64,000 bases of DNA from Darksidea phi. Taxonomy: Eukaryota; Ascomycota; Dothideomycetes; Pleosporales; Lentitheciaceae. The notes beneath the pieces were generated by a model. The model searched no databases. It was not told the origin of the DNA and saw nothing but the letters and a program-made list of their open reading frames with translations. Every line of letters starts with the position of its first letter. Position 1 is the first letter of the stretch. Positions 43,159 to 54,996 of the stretch are shown piece by piece. The position numbers and the translations under genes are program-made. The DNA is taken from positions 186,001-250,000 of the forward strand of contig JASJFT010000025.1 of the NCBI GenBank assembly GCA_030770425.1, written 5' to 3'.

Positions 43159-44956
43159 ATGCGCTCTTTTGTTACCTCGACGAGAGCTATTGCGCGACAA
43201 CAAGGCTTTGGGAGTAGGATACAGAGAAGAACTTTGCCAATCATACTGCAAAGAAACTACGCTATGGGCCATTCAGTACCTCCTGTAGGTGGCAGATATC
43301 CGCGCTGTCGCTGCCGTGCGCGAACTGCCGCACGCTCGCAGATGCATACCCAGACAACTAACTCTCTATCTAGCTCAACGACAAGTCGCTCTTTAAAGAG
43401 CAGACGTATGTAAATGGAGAATGGATAGGCGCAAAATCAGGCAAGACCTTCGAGGTCACAGGTACACTCATGAACACCCCTCAGCAACCCTCCCAGCTAA
43501 CGGTAGCCCACAGACCCTTCGACGGGCAAAGTCATAGGGACGCAGCCTGAAATGGACCGCGCCGACACCGAAGCTGCCATCGCCGCCGCCGCCGCCGCCC
43601 TTCCTTCCTTCCGTAAAACGACCGGCCGCGAGCGCTCCCGGATGCTGCGGAAATGGTACCAATTGATGGTGGACAACGCCGACGACCTCGCCAAGTTGAT
43701 AACGTGGGAGAATGGAAAACCGTTTGCGGATGCGAAGGGTGAGGTCACATATGCAGCCAACTTCTTTGAGTGGTTCGCGGAAGAGGCGCCGAGATCGTAT
43801 GGGCAGACCATTCCGGCCACTGTTGCCGGTAACAGGGTGTTCACGATCAAGGAGCCAGTTGGTGTATGTGGGTTGATTACACCGTGAGTATTATCGAGCA
43901 TCTAGCTCAGATTCAGTAAAGCTGACGGTCTGTAGTTGGAACTTCCCTGCGGCAATGGTAACCCGCAAAATCGGCCCAGCCCTCGCAGCAGGCTGCACAG
44001 TAGTTGCCAAGTCTCCTGGCGAAACCCCCTTTACAGCAGCCGCCCTCGCAGAACTCGCGCACCGCGCTGGCATCCCCAAGGGCGTCGTCAACTTCGTCAC
44101 GGCTCTGAAGAACACCCCAGAAGTCGGCGAGACCATCACATCCTCTAAGACTGTTAAGAAAGTTTCTTTCACGGGCTCAACAGGCGTTGGTAAACTGCTT
44201 ATGAAGCAATCTGCGGATACTCTCAAGAAGCTCTCCTTTGAGCTCGGAGGCAACGCCCCCTTCATTGTATTCGATGATGCAGATCTGGATATCGCCGTGG
44301 CCGGCGCTATTGCCTCAAAGTTCCGATCCTCGGGCCAGACATGCGTGTGTGCGAATAGATTGTACGTCCAATCTGGCATATACGATGACTTCGCTGCCAA
44401 GTTCGCTCAGAAAGTCAAAGGCTTTAAAGTAGGTGGCGGCTACGATGAAGGCGTAACCCACGGCCCACTTATTCACGACCGCGCCGTCTCAAAGGTACAA
44501 TCACACGTCGACGATGCCGTCAAGAAAGGCGGGAAAGTCATCATTGGAGGCCAGAAACTTCCCGATCTTGGTGCCAATTTCTTCCAGCCCACCGTCATCC
44601 GCGACATGACTGCCGACATGCAGCTCGCGGATGAAGAGACGTTTGGCCCTGTGGCCGGCCTTTTCAAATTCGATACTGAAGCCGATGTTGTCAAGTTGGC
44701 AAATGCGTCGGATGTCGGGCTTGCAGGGTACTTCTTCAGCAGAGATATTCAGAGGTGTTATAGGGTGGCGGAGGCGCTGGAGGTTGGTATGGTGGGTGTG
44801 AATACGGGATTGATTTCGGATCCTGCGGCGCCGTTTGGTGGGATAAAAGAGAGTGGGTTTGGAAGAGAAGGGAGTTCGATGGGGATTGAGGAGTATATGA
44901 TTACGAAGATGGTGACACTAGGCGGGATGGGGCAGGAATTGCAGGGGTCATCATAA
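43159..44956 (+). CDS. Succinate-semialdehyde dehydrogenase, mitochondrial type
   Basis: Exons 43159-43284, 43374-43461, 43514-43883 and 43936-44956 (534 aa); introns of 89, 52, 52 nt. The first exon is Arg/Ser-rich without acidic residues, as for a mitochondrial presequence (MRSFVTSTRAIARQQGFGSR). The ALDH core is complete: WNFPAAMVTRKIGPALAAGC, Rossmann-type GSTGVGK, the general-base Glu in FELGGNAPF, the catalytic Cys in SGQTCVCANR, and PFGGIKESGFGREG near the end. The PxNFP-like and PFGG motifs fit the GabD/Uga2 group. It oxidises succinate semialdehyde to succinate, the last step of the GABA shunt. The upstream aminotransferase is class I, not a GABA transaminase, so they need not share a pathway. 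Confidence 0.93.
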
Positions 44957-45229
44957 ACTAGGAAAGAGACAGTATGCACATATGAGAAGAAGGCGTTTAA
45001 TGTATCATGGTCATCTAGCAATTCGAATCACAAGAGTGGTACAATGACGACGTTCTTCGGAGAGTTCGGGAGTGCGTAACAGCGTAGATGAGCTTGGTAT
45101 GAAGTTCATGAAGTATTGCCACCAAACATCTACCTAACATAGCCGGCAGAAGCAGCGGCCCATCAAGTGGCGTATATGTACCGGAAAGAGAGCTCACCAA
45201 GCTCCATCCACCCCTCCCCCCACGCCCCT
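44957..45229. other. Convergent 3' region
   Basis: 270 bp between the SSADH and peroxygenase stop codons; 3' UTRs only. Confidence 0.5.
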
Positions 45230-46124
45230 CTACAAAAAGGCCGCATGAAAGCTCGCGCTCACCCCACTAACCTCACACGCCTCCTCCGGCGTATTCAGCG
45301 CAAGCTGCAAAATAACACCAGCCATGGAAAAACCGTTCAGACTGGTAACCGGACGCCAGCCCTCCTTAGCGGGGAAGCGCTCTTCTTCTACGAACACAGG
45401 GTTAGTACTGGCCTAGGATCATAAGAAGAGGAAGGGGAGGGGAATTTTGCGTACCGAAGAGGACTTTGAGGAAAGTGAGCGGAACAGTGCCTTTGGTCGG
45501 GTCCATTAGCGCTTGGAAGTAGACGCCAGTCTCGGCGTAGGAGTTGAAGCGGTTTGTTGGGTTGTACGTATGTTTAGGATTTGCCTTCTTGGAAGCTTGG
45601 ATACGGGCCCTAGACGTATTAATTGTTCGAATGTAATTGAGAAAATACTCCGAAAGAGCACAAACATACCATCTCGCCGCCGCGGCCAAGGGAATAGAAA
45701 TCTCCGTCGCCCCCTTAAAACTACTCAGAAACTCCTCGTACACATCCTGGTTCAAAGTCTGCTTCTCGCCGCCGGGTAAATCCGTATCCTGGCGCGAGAG
45801 CGAGCCGTCGTGCTCGATGAAATTGTGCTTGGTGAGGTCTTGCAGGGTGAAGGCGCCGCTGCCGGGCTCCGACGACGTCCTTAGGGCGGCTAGGGAGAGG
45901 AGAGTGGCGATCTCTGTGGTGATGTTGAGGGCGGAGAGGCCCTTGACGACGGTGGGTACGGTGAGGTTCTTGCCGTTGCGGGGGATGAGGCCGTGGTTTG
46001 CGAGGGCGTTGAGGCCTGGGCAGGGGGATCGGAGGTCGGTTGGGACTGCCGGGTGCCAGTCGTCGAATGGGGTTTGGGCGAGGGTGAGAGTCAGGAGGGA
46101 GAGGAGGGTAATTAGGAGATGCAT
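45230..46124 (-). CDS. Secreted heme-thiolate peroxidase (unspecific peroxygenase / chloroperoxidase family)
   Basis: Exons 46124-45670, 45609-45455 and 45387-45230 (255 aa); introns of 60 and 67 nt. The signal peptide is MHLLITLLSLLTLTLA. The proximal heme ligand is the Cys in RSPCPGLNALANHGLIPRNG. The distal acid-base Glu lies in HNFIEHDGSLSR (the E-H-D-x-S motif that binds Mg and the peroxide). The third exon restores EEERFPAKEGW, found near the C terminus of this family. The length matches short-type peroxygenases. It would use H2O2 to oxygenate or halogenate organic substrates outside the cell. The open frame that continues past the second exon is read-through into an intron. Confidence 0.92.
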
Positions 46125-49100
46125 TGTTGGGAGTGTTTATATGGGGGATTCTTGAGTTTGTGCGGTGAGAGAGAAAGAAGACGTCGTGTAAACGGGCCGG
46201 GTGGAAGTCGAGGTGAGTACGACTGGAAATTTATTTGGAAAACTCAGCAGCAGTGAAGTGGAGCGTGATTAGATTGCAGGATGGCTGCGCCGCCCGTAGG
46301 AACAGGTTAGGCAAGAGCGCCAAGTAGACTGTAGAGAAGAAGTGACTCTAGAAGTGATTCCCAAAGGAAGGTTCAAGGGAACAGATTGGAGAGATTCACC
46401 ATTAACGGTAGATAGAAGCTTGCGCTGAGACCTGCGGACCCAGCAATAAAGTTGAATAAAGCGCAAACGGCCCAGACAGATATAATAACCCCCCAGAAAG
46501 AGCATCCAAATCATTCCCGTAAACTGGGCGAAAGCTTACGTCCTAGCTTTCCAACTGGTGCATCGCAACCCTTCTACATGCCACCATCATCAAGAAACGC
46601 TCTTGCGGCTCGCACTTGCGAGCGAGAATTCACTGCACATCCCTATGGCGTCGGGCGTCCATCACGCTCTGGCTATGCAGCTGGCCTGGAGTCTCAGCCA
46701 CAAGAACATATGTTCGCGGGTGTATATAAGCACTTGACCAAGGTAGTTGCGGTCACAATGTCTATTTGCGCAGGGTTGATGGTCATGGTGTTGGGCCTGG
46801 CATGGTGACACGGGCAGGTGACAACGCCCGGTGCAAGGCGTTGGAATGCCGTTCGGCTACCGCGCAATGCAACAGAGGGGCCCAGCGACAAAGAAAATCC
46901 GTTTCTTTGCGTCCGAGATAGATTTTGCGCTGCGAGCGAAAGAGAGCCGCTGGAAAAGTTGTCGTAAAGCGAGCCTACAACCGAGTACTCAAAGTTGGAG
47001 TGGTCTGGGGTCGGATGTGATTGGTTGCAACTAGAGGCCAGTTGCGGGAAGGAGCATTTACGACATGTTTGCTTTTTCTCTCATAGGGCAGAAAAGTAAG
47101 CGTGTAAGCAGAATTTCCGCTTCTTCGTAAGGGCTGCGTATGCTCTTGGCCCGTCAGGTCGAAAGCGGACCAGTTGACGTTCAGGGCGATTCTGCACCGT
47201 GTTAGCGCGTGTCTAATGGTGTATAGGGCAACCCCGGTAGTCAGGCCCCCAGTATGCAGTGATTGATAAGGAGCATGCCTTGTTATGACCGCTTACTACG
47301 CAACCTTGGTAACTGCTTTATCGTAAGTGGTGTTTTCCACACTGAAGCTGTTCCACCGCAGGATAGCGCTCCGAAACTGGCGATCGCCGGTGTCATAGTT
47401 CTTGCTCCTATGGTGAGGTTTGGCAAAGACTTGGTTCTCTGGTCCTCATACAGCGCAAAAATAGTGTTAACGTTGATCGCGTCCACCACCTGTATTTCCT
47501 CGCCTGGGGAGGGAGAGAGACCATTACCCGCTATCGAAACTTCTCGCGATCGTGATCGCTCATGTCAGCGCTGGCAAAGTGGTTAGCTGAGTGGCGGTAT
47601 CACATAGAGTAGGTACTGTTTTGGAGATGACGCTCACCGCGACTGTAATCAATGCCCCAGTCCTGCCGTTCTTCCAATGCTGTCGCCGACAGAAACATAT
47701 CAACTCTTCAGCCAAAAACAAATACATGAACGAGATCAGCACAACACAGGCGGGCCGCACCGCTTCTCTTGAGACGTATGGCACGAACCTAAGCCCCGAG
47801 CAAAGTTGTTAGCTGAACGACCATTCGCGTACATAGTCGGCAGAACAACTGCTAGCTCGCAACAAAAATAAGCTGACACAAGAAAGGAACAAGGGTGCGA
47901 ATAGACTTGATGTAGGCAATGTAGAGAAGGGGTCTGATTGGTTGGGGCAAAGGTAGGTCAGATGGGTCTGAAACACCTACGATGGCCCTAGTCGACGTTA
48001 TCGATAAGAAAGAAAAGAGCTTACGAATCAATAAGCAGCGGGGCTTGACTATCAATATTGGCGATGCTTCCGGATGTCAATTTAACGTTGCAAGGAACCA
48101 CCTTGCTTACCCGACATTGTTTAGCTTAGGCCGAACTGAAGTTCCGAAGTTCCGTTCAGGAACAGAGACATTCAGATAGGGTTTTGGGCACAGATTCCCC
48201 AGCAACGAGCATCGCAATATCTTGATTTCCGGGGCCAGGGGGATGGACGAAGGCGTAAATGTGAATGCTGAGGCTGCGTAGCGCAGTCGTAAGCCTCGGT
48301 GGGCTAAAGAGCCGATCTTATGCCCGCAGCCCATTATACGCATCTGTACCTGCGCCAAGCGAACTCTCTCGCCTGCAGCTCATCAATCTGGCGTAGAACA
48401 CTTCGCAGCTTCGCGAACGATTACGAGATGTGTTTGAGGATGAGACAACGCTGCTATAAAAAAAAGAGGTAGCATCTAGGCACAAGCTGTTTCCGACCAA
48501 GAAGCAAGGTTTGAGCTTCTGCAGGTGCAGGTCGACGCGGTGATGTGAAGACGAAACTGGATCGGAGAGAAGCAATTGGCCCGCACTTCTGCGAGGCTTC
48601 GTAACAAAAACAAGGTTTCCTCCGGATGCTGATGCGTACCTAGGCGACTCCGTTCCGGCTGGACAACATAAACGAGCGTGCACCGGTCAGATACGGTAGT
48701 GAGGCGGAGGGACCCGGTTACGTGGCCACAAGGCTGAGGATGGAAGAAAAGGAGCGAAACCTAAAAGCCCGCGGTCGCTGCACATGATGGTATAGTTTAT
48801 AGCAAATTTGATGCTGGCGAGAGGTGATGAGATGCGTTTTGGCATTTGGTGTCGTCGCTTTGTCTGGAATAGACGAGGGCTAGCGTTCTTGAAATGGAGA
48901 ACCATGACCAAAGCGTACCAGGACGCAACCAGCCCTGAAACTCAGCAACGTGAAATCGGTATCTGTCTCATTGGCCTCGAGTCGCAAGACTCGCTTTGGG
49001 CGTGATCCGACGCATGGGTGTGCGGGACGTTGGTTTCTTTTTATTCACCAAACCGAGCGAGCATAGCGGCGCTTTCCAGCTGTGCGTGTCTTCGGCCCTG

Positions 49101-49531
49101 ATTGGCGTGAGTTCCAAGGTCCTTCTTCAGGCTGAGGCTGAAGGTCCAATGGGCGGTCAGCCCGGCCCCTTCAGGTGGTGGCTGCAGCTCAATCACCCAC
49201 TCAGATGGCCAAAGCGAGGCTGACGCCGGGCTGGAACTCAGCCTCGAGCCTCGTGCGCAACCACCCAAACCTAGCAAGTTCGGAATATCAGGCAGACGGG
49301 TATTGCTCTGCCTTGTCCCCGCGTACCTGGTCAAACTGCGGAACACATCTGAAAGACTGAACACCCTGCTAATACCCTCTGTTTTCTCTGTTTCCTTTGG
49401 CATCATTCGCCCCAAGCATCCGCTGAGATTTGGATAGTCGCCCCACCAAAAGTGGGCAACTGATCCGAATCAGTCCGCGCTGAAGCCAGACTGCTCCTGT
49501 TGCCGTAGCCTCCCGCGAGCGTTAAAGGCAT
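46125..49531. other. Gene-poor region, possible decayed membrane protein
   Basis: 3.4 kb without an intact gene. Two weak coding-like stretches lie on the minus strand. At 46.37-46.51 kb is a hydrophobic segment FWGVIISVWAVCALFNFIAG. At 47.3-48.0 kb are segments such as PACVVLISFMYLFLAEELIC, TRKTKSLPNLTI-like text (DQRTKSLPNLTIGARTMTPA) and PQPIRPLLYIAYIKSIRTLV in different frames. They might be remnants of a multi-pass membrane protein, but I cannot name a family. Confidence 0.3.
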
Positions 49532-50445
49532 ATGCCTCCAGCAAGACGCAAATCCAAAATGAAAGAGGAAGTACGAGCCAGCACCTCCGCAGGAACCCAG
49601 ACCACCGACCCGATTGTATCAGCGAAGGAAACAATCGTGACGGCTCCGTCAGTTGACAGCCCAACTACGTCGCCTACATTTCAGACGCCAGGGAAGACCC
49701 CGCTACGAAGAGTACTGCGACTCAAATGTCCACTCTGTAACGACTATCCCGATGGCTTCGTAAGTAAACTCGCGATTCAATCCCCAGGTCTTACGAAGGC
49801 CTTGCCACCTCCCCACCGCCTCCGGAAGGCGTGTCACAGGCCCGGGTTCTTCTGGCTGAGATGGAAACAAGCCTCATATCTCGTCCAAGAATTGCGCTGA
49901 TCTTGTGGCCCTAGCGAAGTGAACATGAATTGAGGCGCCATTCCAATAGGATCCATAAGAAGACTCGTAAGGTATGGGTCACTATCGACACGTCTCCCGA
50001 CAAGTCGTTTCTTGCGAATTGCAAGGCTTGTCAGACCGGCAAGAGGTATAATGAGTGCTACAACGCGGCAAGCCACTTGCGTCGCATGCACTTCCACCCC
50101 CATAAACGCGGCGAGAGGAAGATGAGTGCTGCTGAGGCCCGACGGGGTGGGAAGCCGGGCGACTTGGATCCCCCAATGGACGTGTTGAAGGCGAATTGGC
50201 TACGCGAAGTGGATGAAATTGTCGGGGAGGGGGACGAGCAATCGACAGGCGAGGGCTCGCCCATTGAAGGCGACCAGGTCGAGCAACCTAAACGCAAAAG
50301 GGCGGACGCGTCTATGGTCCAAATGCAGCCACAGTCACAGCCAACAGCTAACCAGCCTGAAGGAAGGGCACCGCCCACGCCAACCACTCCATCCACGCGA
50401 TCAATGGCCATCGACAGCATCGTAGATAAGATGGACGCCGCGTAA
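49532..50445 (+). CDS. C2H2-type zinc-finger protein, fungal family of unknown function
   Basis: Exons 49532-49759 and 49915-50445 (252 aa). The 155-nt intron (GTAAGT..CCTAG) joins CPLCNDYPDGF to RSEHELRRHSNRIH, completing a C-x2-C...H-x4-H finger near residues 66-90. A second, longer-spaced finger follows: NCKACQTGKRYNECYNAASH, then LRRMHFH. Between them KVWVTIDTSPDKSFLANCK is strongly conserved in a family I recall from Pezizomycotina, where a PPMDVLKxNW segment (present at about residue 160) comes next. Head and tail are disordered. It may bind DNA, as the fingers suggest; targets are unknown. Confidence 0.85.
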
Positions 50446-51468
50446 GGTTGAAAAGGTTCTTGCGAAACATACGTCCGGTTCATGGGGTAATCGAAGCGGC
50501 ATCGGGACAGAAGGGAGCCAACACCGGGCAGGGGCGAAAGACAAGTACGCTCTCCGGCCCGGGTATATGATGGGCGTTCGCTCCTATTCGAGCCGAAGGC
50601 TTCTTGCTCCAGAGGCTGGTACAAGGGTGGAATTGAGTGATGTTAGAAGGAATCCGGACACATCTAGAGGTCTTGCGAACAGACCGGTGTCCCTGCATCT
50701 TGGAAAAGGGCTTTGGGTGTTGTGTGTAAAGAGGACGGCGTTCAGGGGTAAATGTGGAACGACTAAATGAACAATTGACCATGTACAAACGCTAAGATAT
50801 GTCTTCAAGCAAAGGTCTCAATTCTTGCAAAGGCGTTCAAGTTCTGCCGGTACGCCGGTTTAGATGTGTATAATGTCGTCATTGGGCTCTGTCGCGTTGA
50901 CGCGCGGGTGAGACGCCGAGTCTCGTGATGCCATTTCGTGGTGTTTTGTAGTGCAGAGGATAGCAAACAAGATCGGAGCGCCGAAGAGTAGTAGCAAAGG
51001 CCTGCGCTGCGGAGCGATGTGTGTTTAAAGTCACCGCTCGATCTGGCGATCCCTTTCGCGAGTTTCGGGCGTTCAGGCCTGTGCGCTCATGTCGACTTTT
51101 CTGCACCTTGAATCCTTCGAAGCCACCGACCTCCACGCCATTCCCGACCACATGTGAGTCGCGTCCGAGCTGTTACGCCATGTTTCACATCGGCTAATGC
51201 CAATGAAGTACGAGGACTATTTTGTACCTGTTGCCTCGCCGATTTTACTACCGCTACTCTCTACAACCCGAATTTCCATAAAATGCACCCGCTAGCATTC
51301 CGGTGACCTCCCCGCCGACCGAGCCGTATGCGATGGCGAATCTGGCTTCACAGTCACCACAACGAACAATTCGTCCGTCGAAGCGAAGAAAACTCGCGAC
51401 CAGAACTAGCTCCAGACGCGGATAACAACGCCGCCCAAGAGGTTTCGTGCTAGGAGGTGTTAGGCACA
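50446..51468. other. Intergenic, nothing recognised
   Basis: 1 kb between two plus-strand genes. Short overlapping frames only; the right end is the promoter of the next gene. Confidence 0.45.
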
Positions 51469-52802
51469 ATGGCGGACTTCGTACGCATGACGAAAAACTT
51501 TGTGAACTTAGGGAAACTCTACAGCATCCCGCAACGGGGACGTCCCAGGAATTCGGTGAATTTGGGCGACCTCTACAGCACGCCGCGTCACAAGCGCCCC
51601 ACCGGGTTCGCCTATTTCGAAGACGGCTCTGTATTCATAAACGCGAAGACGTATGTGGAGCATGATGCATTTGAGGCAGAGATGAAGCTGCTCCAGCCTT
51701 TTGTGCGTGGGCCGTCTCCAAAGCTAGATCAAATTAGACGAACGAACGCCGATCGACGGCGGCTCATCGTTATTGCGTAAGCTGTGCCGTTTGCGCATTC
51801 GCTGTGTTGTTAGTTACTAATGATTGAATCAGTAAATCTAGGACTTTCGGCTCCTCGCATACGATATTAGCCCGAAACGCTCGCGAAGGAGAGAGAATTG
51901 CAGTGGAGAGATGGCCGTTTGAGCAAATCGAGTTCGAACCGGACCCATCACACTCGTATCTGATATCTGCCAAGTTTGATCGAGATCCGAAGATACTGGG
52001 TCACGAACATAGAAAGGCGCTTGTAAATGCACTGGCAACATTCCGGGGAACTTTGATCGACGGCATCCTCCAACCCAATGTACGCCTGGGAAATGGGCTG
52101 ACCCTTTCCACTTCGGTCAAGCTCAACGTGAATGCAGATGTGTCAAGCCTCTACAGTTTCGGATCACGGAGACCTCCTGAGAAAGGAAAAGAGGTCGGCC
52201 GGCGGGGAAGCGCACGGGTTTCACAACAGGATAAACAGTCATCGGCTCGGAAAGGCGGGCTACGCGAACGAGAAGCCGAGCTCGAAAGACGAGAACAACA
52301 GCTGTTGCTCCTCCAGCAGCAGCTCCTTATGCAGTCTATGGCACCCATGAGCAAGAGATTTGACCCACCAGGGCGCTATAACTCACGGCACAAGCCACAT
52401 CCATTCGATCAGTACGACGGCCACGCACGGTACATCCAGCCTGCAGAAACGCCAGCAGAAACCGACCCTAGGATTTCCGACTTCGAGCTGAGAGAGCGTG
52501 AGTTACACCATAGGGAAGAATTGCTTAGATGGAAACATAAGAACTTTGTTCTGCAGCAAAAGCTAGCCATGGCAAGGGGAACACTTCCTGCCGAACCATT
52601 AGAATCTGAGGATAGTGTCACTACTTCCTCGCCGCCTCCAGAGTATGACTCCGTTACCGAGGCCTCCGAAGAACCTCCGGGTGACACTACCTTCGAGGAT
52701 GGGTGGAATGACCCCTTTGCGGATTTCGGCATCGACGTTTCAACTTCTCCACAGCGGGCCGAACAGCGGCGGACCCGAATCAAGCTTCCTAGGAGAAGAT
52801 GA
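51469..52802 (+). CDS. Unknown protein with coiled-coil segments
   Basis: Exons 51469-51776 and 51833-52802 (425 aa). The 56-nt intron (GTAAGC, branch ACTAAT, acceptor TCAG) joins RRRLIVIA to KSRTFGSSHT and turns two separate frames into one. The ATG at 51469 is preferred because the frame upstream begins with GTG. The N-terminal 100 residues contain two similar phrases, NFVNLGKLYSIPQRGRPRN and NSVNLGDLYSTPRHKRPTG, a small internal repeat. Two helical, coiled-coil-prone stretches follow (REREAELERREQQLLLLQQQ; ELRERELHHREELLRWKHKN). The C terminus is acidic and disordered. No known domain; possibly a structural or adaptor protein. Confidence 0.8.
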
Positions 52803-53647
52803 TCGGGCAAGGCAACGTTGATCCCTGTACCATTTACTTTTTATTTTATTTTTAATTTTTCACTAAAAGTCGCGTCCAGTACAGGGTATCGCACTGCCAG
52901 ATTCGCATACCTCGTGGTCGCGAAGATATGTTCGAGTGTAGCTGTCGACTGGATCCAACCTAGCGTCACAGAACGCGGCGGGCGCTACAAAACCTTTTAC
53001 GTCTTCCATCAACCATTATACTGAGCTTCAGCTCCATGTCACCCAGAATTACCGATTGTATCATCATCACCCAAGGGCCTAATTTTGGCTTTGTAACATA
53101 TTGGGACCACTGTCAGATCCCTAAAAGCATACCCCCCTCCCCCCATCCTCGCTAGGAGTTTATATATACCCCATTTCCACTCTGCATAGCCTGGGCGTTA
53201 GGAAAAACTTGGCATCTCATCCAGAAGGATGGCAACAAGCATCCTGTAACAAAACACCCCAATACACTCTTACAGCTACTATCTTGCCTTTCACTGTGGT
53301 CCACATGTGCTGTTTAAACTTTTTTTAACATTGCCTATGCTTAGATTACGTACTTTCTCTTCAGTCATATGGACAAGAAGTAACCCTCTCGTTGCTTATG
53401 AACACATGCTCCAACACCCTAACCAAGGTATATGACAAGAAAAACCAACAGCAAGCGAATCCGCACCCCAGAAATTCTAGCAGACCTGGATATCATATCG
53501 TGCAAGCCTAAACACCGTCAAACACCCATGCTATTTTCGTCAAAAGCAACATCGTAACTAAGCATAGCGACAAAGAAAAGGGTTTGAGCTCAAGACTTCT
53601 ATTACGAATCGGGCTAAGCCTGTAGCCTCGACCTCTTTTTTTGACTA
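52803..53647. other. Convergent 3' region
   Basis: 850 bp between convergent stops, T-rich at the left (about 52845-52862). No gene seen. Confidence 0.5.
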
Positions 53648-54996
53648 TCATACGTCTTCATACGACTTCGCACTATGTGTTATTTCGTCGCTCTCGCGTG
53701 CCGACTCCACCTGAATATTCGTCTCCGTAACGATACCAATGGCATTCGGCCCCGGCTTCATTATCGAGTCTTGAGACCCCGTCAGACTGGTCTCGTCGGG
53801 CTGGTTCGGGTGGCCTTTTGAGCGTTGCAATTTGCTGCGTGTGCGCGAATCCACTATGCGAGACATGCGGTTGGCGCCTCCAACAATGGTAACGGTGCGC
53901 GCACCCATATCCTTATTGATGTAGTTCATGCCGATGTCGTCGTCGCCGGGGCGGGCGGCGTTGGTTGTGATGGTGGTTACGGTGCGGTTGTAGTGGTGGC
54001 CGGATATGTCGCCTCCGACGAATACGCGGCGGGTGAGTGTGTACAGTAGGGCGTCGATCCAACCGCAGGATGTGAGGAAGGAACCTGCGATGCAGAAGAA
54101 GAGGTCCGGCATTTTGACGCCGGCCATTGCGACCATGCGGCCTACGGCGATGGGTAGAGTGAGGATCACGTATACGGCCGGGTACATGACCATGAACTTT
54201 GTGGCACGAGACAATTTGTTCGTGCTGTCATTGTTCATGATGCCACGGAGGCGACCGCGGAGGTGGAGGAAGATGTGGCTGTAGATGGCGACGGTGCCGA
54301 TCTCGACGATGAATATCCACAGATAGTGCAGCCATAGGCGTTCAGGCTGGTAGTCTACTGAGACCCAGCACTAGCGTTATGTTAGCCTACAGCTCCCTTG
54401 CTTCTCGTCTCGTTGGGTGCTCTTGTACTCACCCAGCCTCCAGCTCTTGCAAAGAATCGGTTCCCATGCATCGCCGGCCCAACAAAGGTCAAGACCAACG
54501 CCGCCAGCCAGATCAGCAAGATCGATATGACGAACCATTTGTATCGCAACCGATATCCTTTGATGACACCCAACCACGTATGGATCGCGATGGCCAGTAC
54601 GAAGAACCCACTCGCCACATCTCCAATGTGCAAGAACCACGCCTGGATGAAGCACGCCGGTGTAGGCGCCAGAATCTTCCCTAACCGCAACCAATGGAAC
54701 GATATCGAGAACGCAACGGCTTGTTGTAGGTCGGCCAAGAGGAGCATGTAAATCAATATCACGTATTGATTGTAGCCCACGTACTCCTTATAGTGTTTCC
54801 GCCAGGAGATGAGACGCCAGGTAATGAAGCCTATTAGGGCGGAGACTGAGACGAGGGACATCATGGCGAAGAGGCCGATAGGGATGAGACCAACCCCGAA
54901 GGTTGGCGTTATTGGATCCATGGAGTTTGGAAAGGGGAAGTAGCGCTTTTCGAGCCCGCTCCTGGTTTCGAGCAAAGCCATGTCGGCGGAAGCCAT
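53648..54996 (-). CDS. Git3-type G-protein-coupled receptor (glucose/nutrient-sensing class)
   Basis: Exons 54996-54433 and 54370-53648 (428 aa). The 62-nt intron (GTGAGT, branch GCTAAC, acceptor CTAG) joins FFARAGGW to CWVSVDYQPE. Seven helices: LIPIGLFAMMSLVSVSALIG; YVILIYMLLLADLQQAVAF; ACFIQAWFLHIGDVASGFFV; WFVISILLIWLAALVLTFV; LWLHYLWIFIVEIGTVAIYS; FMVMYPAVYVILTLPIAVGR; LFFCIAGSFLTSCGWIDALL. The paired N- and C-terminal halves match the Git3 / Gpa2-coupled receptor families of ascomycetes, which feed cAMP-PKA signalling. The third loop is short and the roughly 150-residue tail is Ser/Thr/Asp-rich, with likely phosphorylation sites. The ligand cannot be inferred. Confidence 0.9.

Noticed and set aside
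45402..45454. Peroxygenase ending at 45402 (240 aa)
   Set aside because: This is read-through into intron 2; splicing to 45387 restores the conserved EEERFPAKEGW end.
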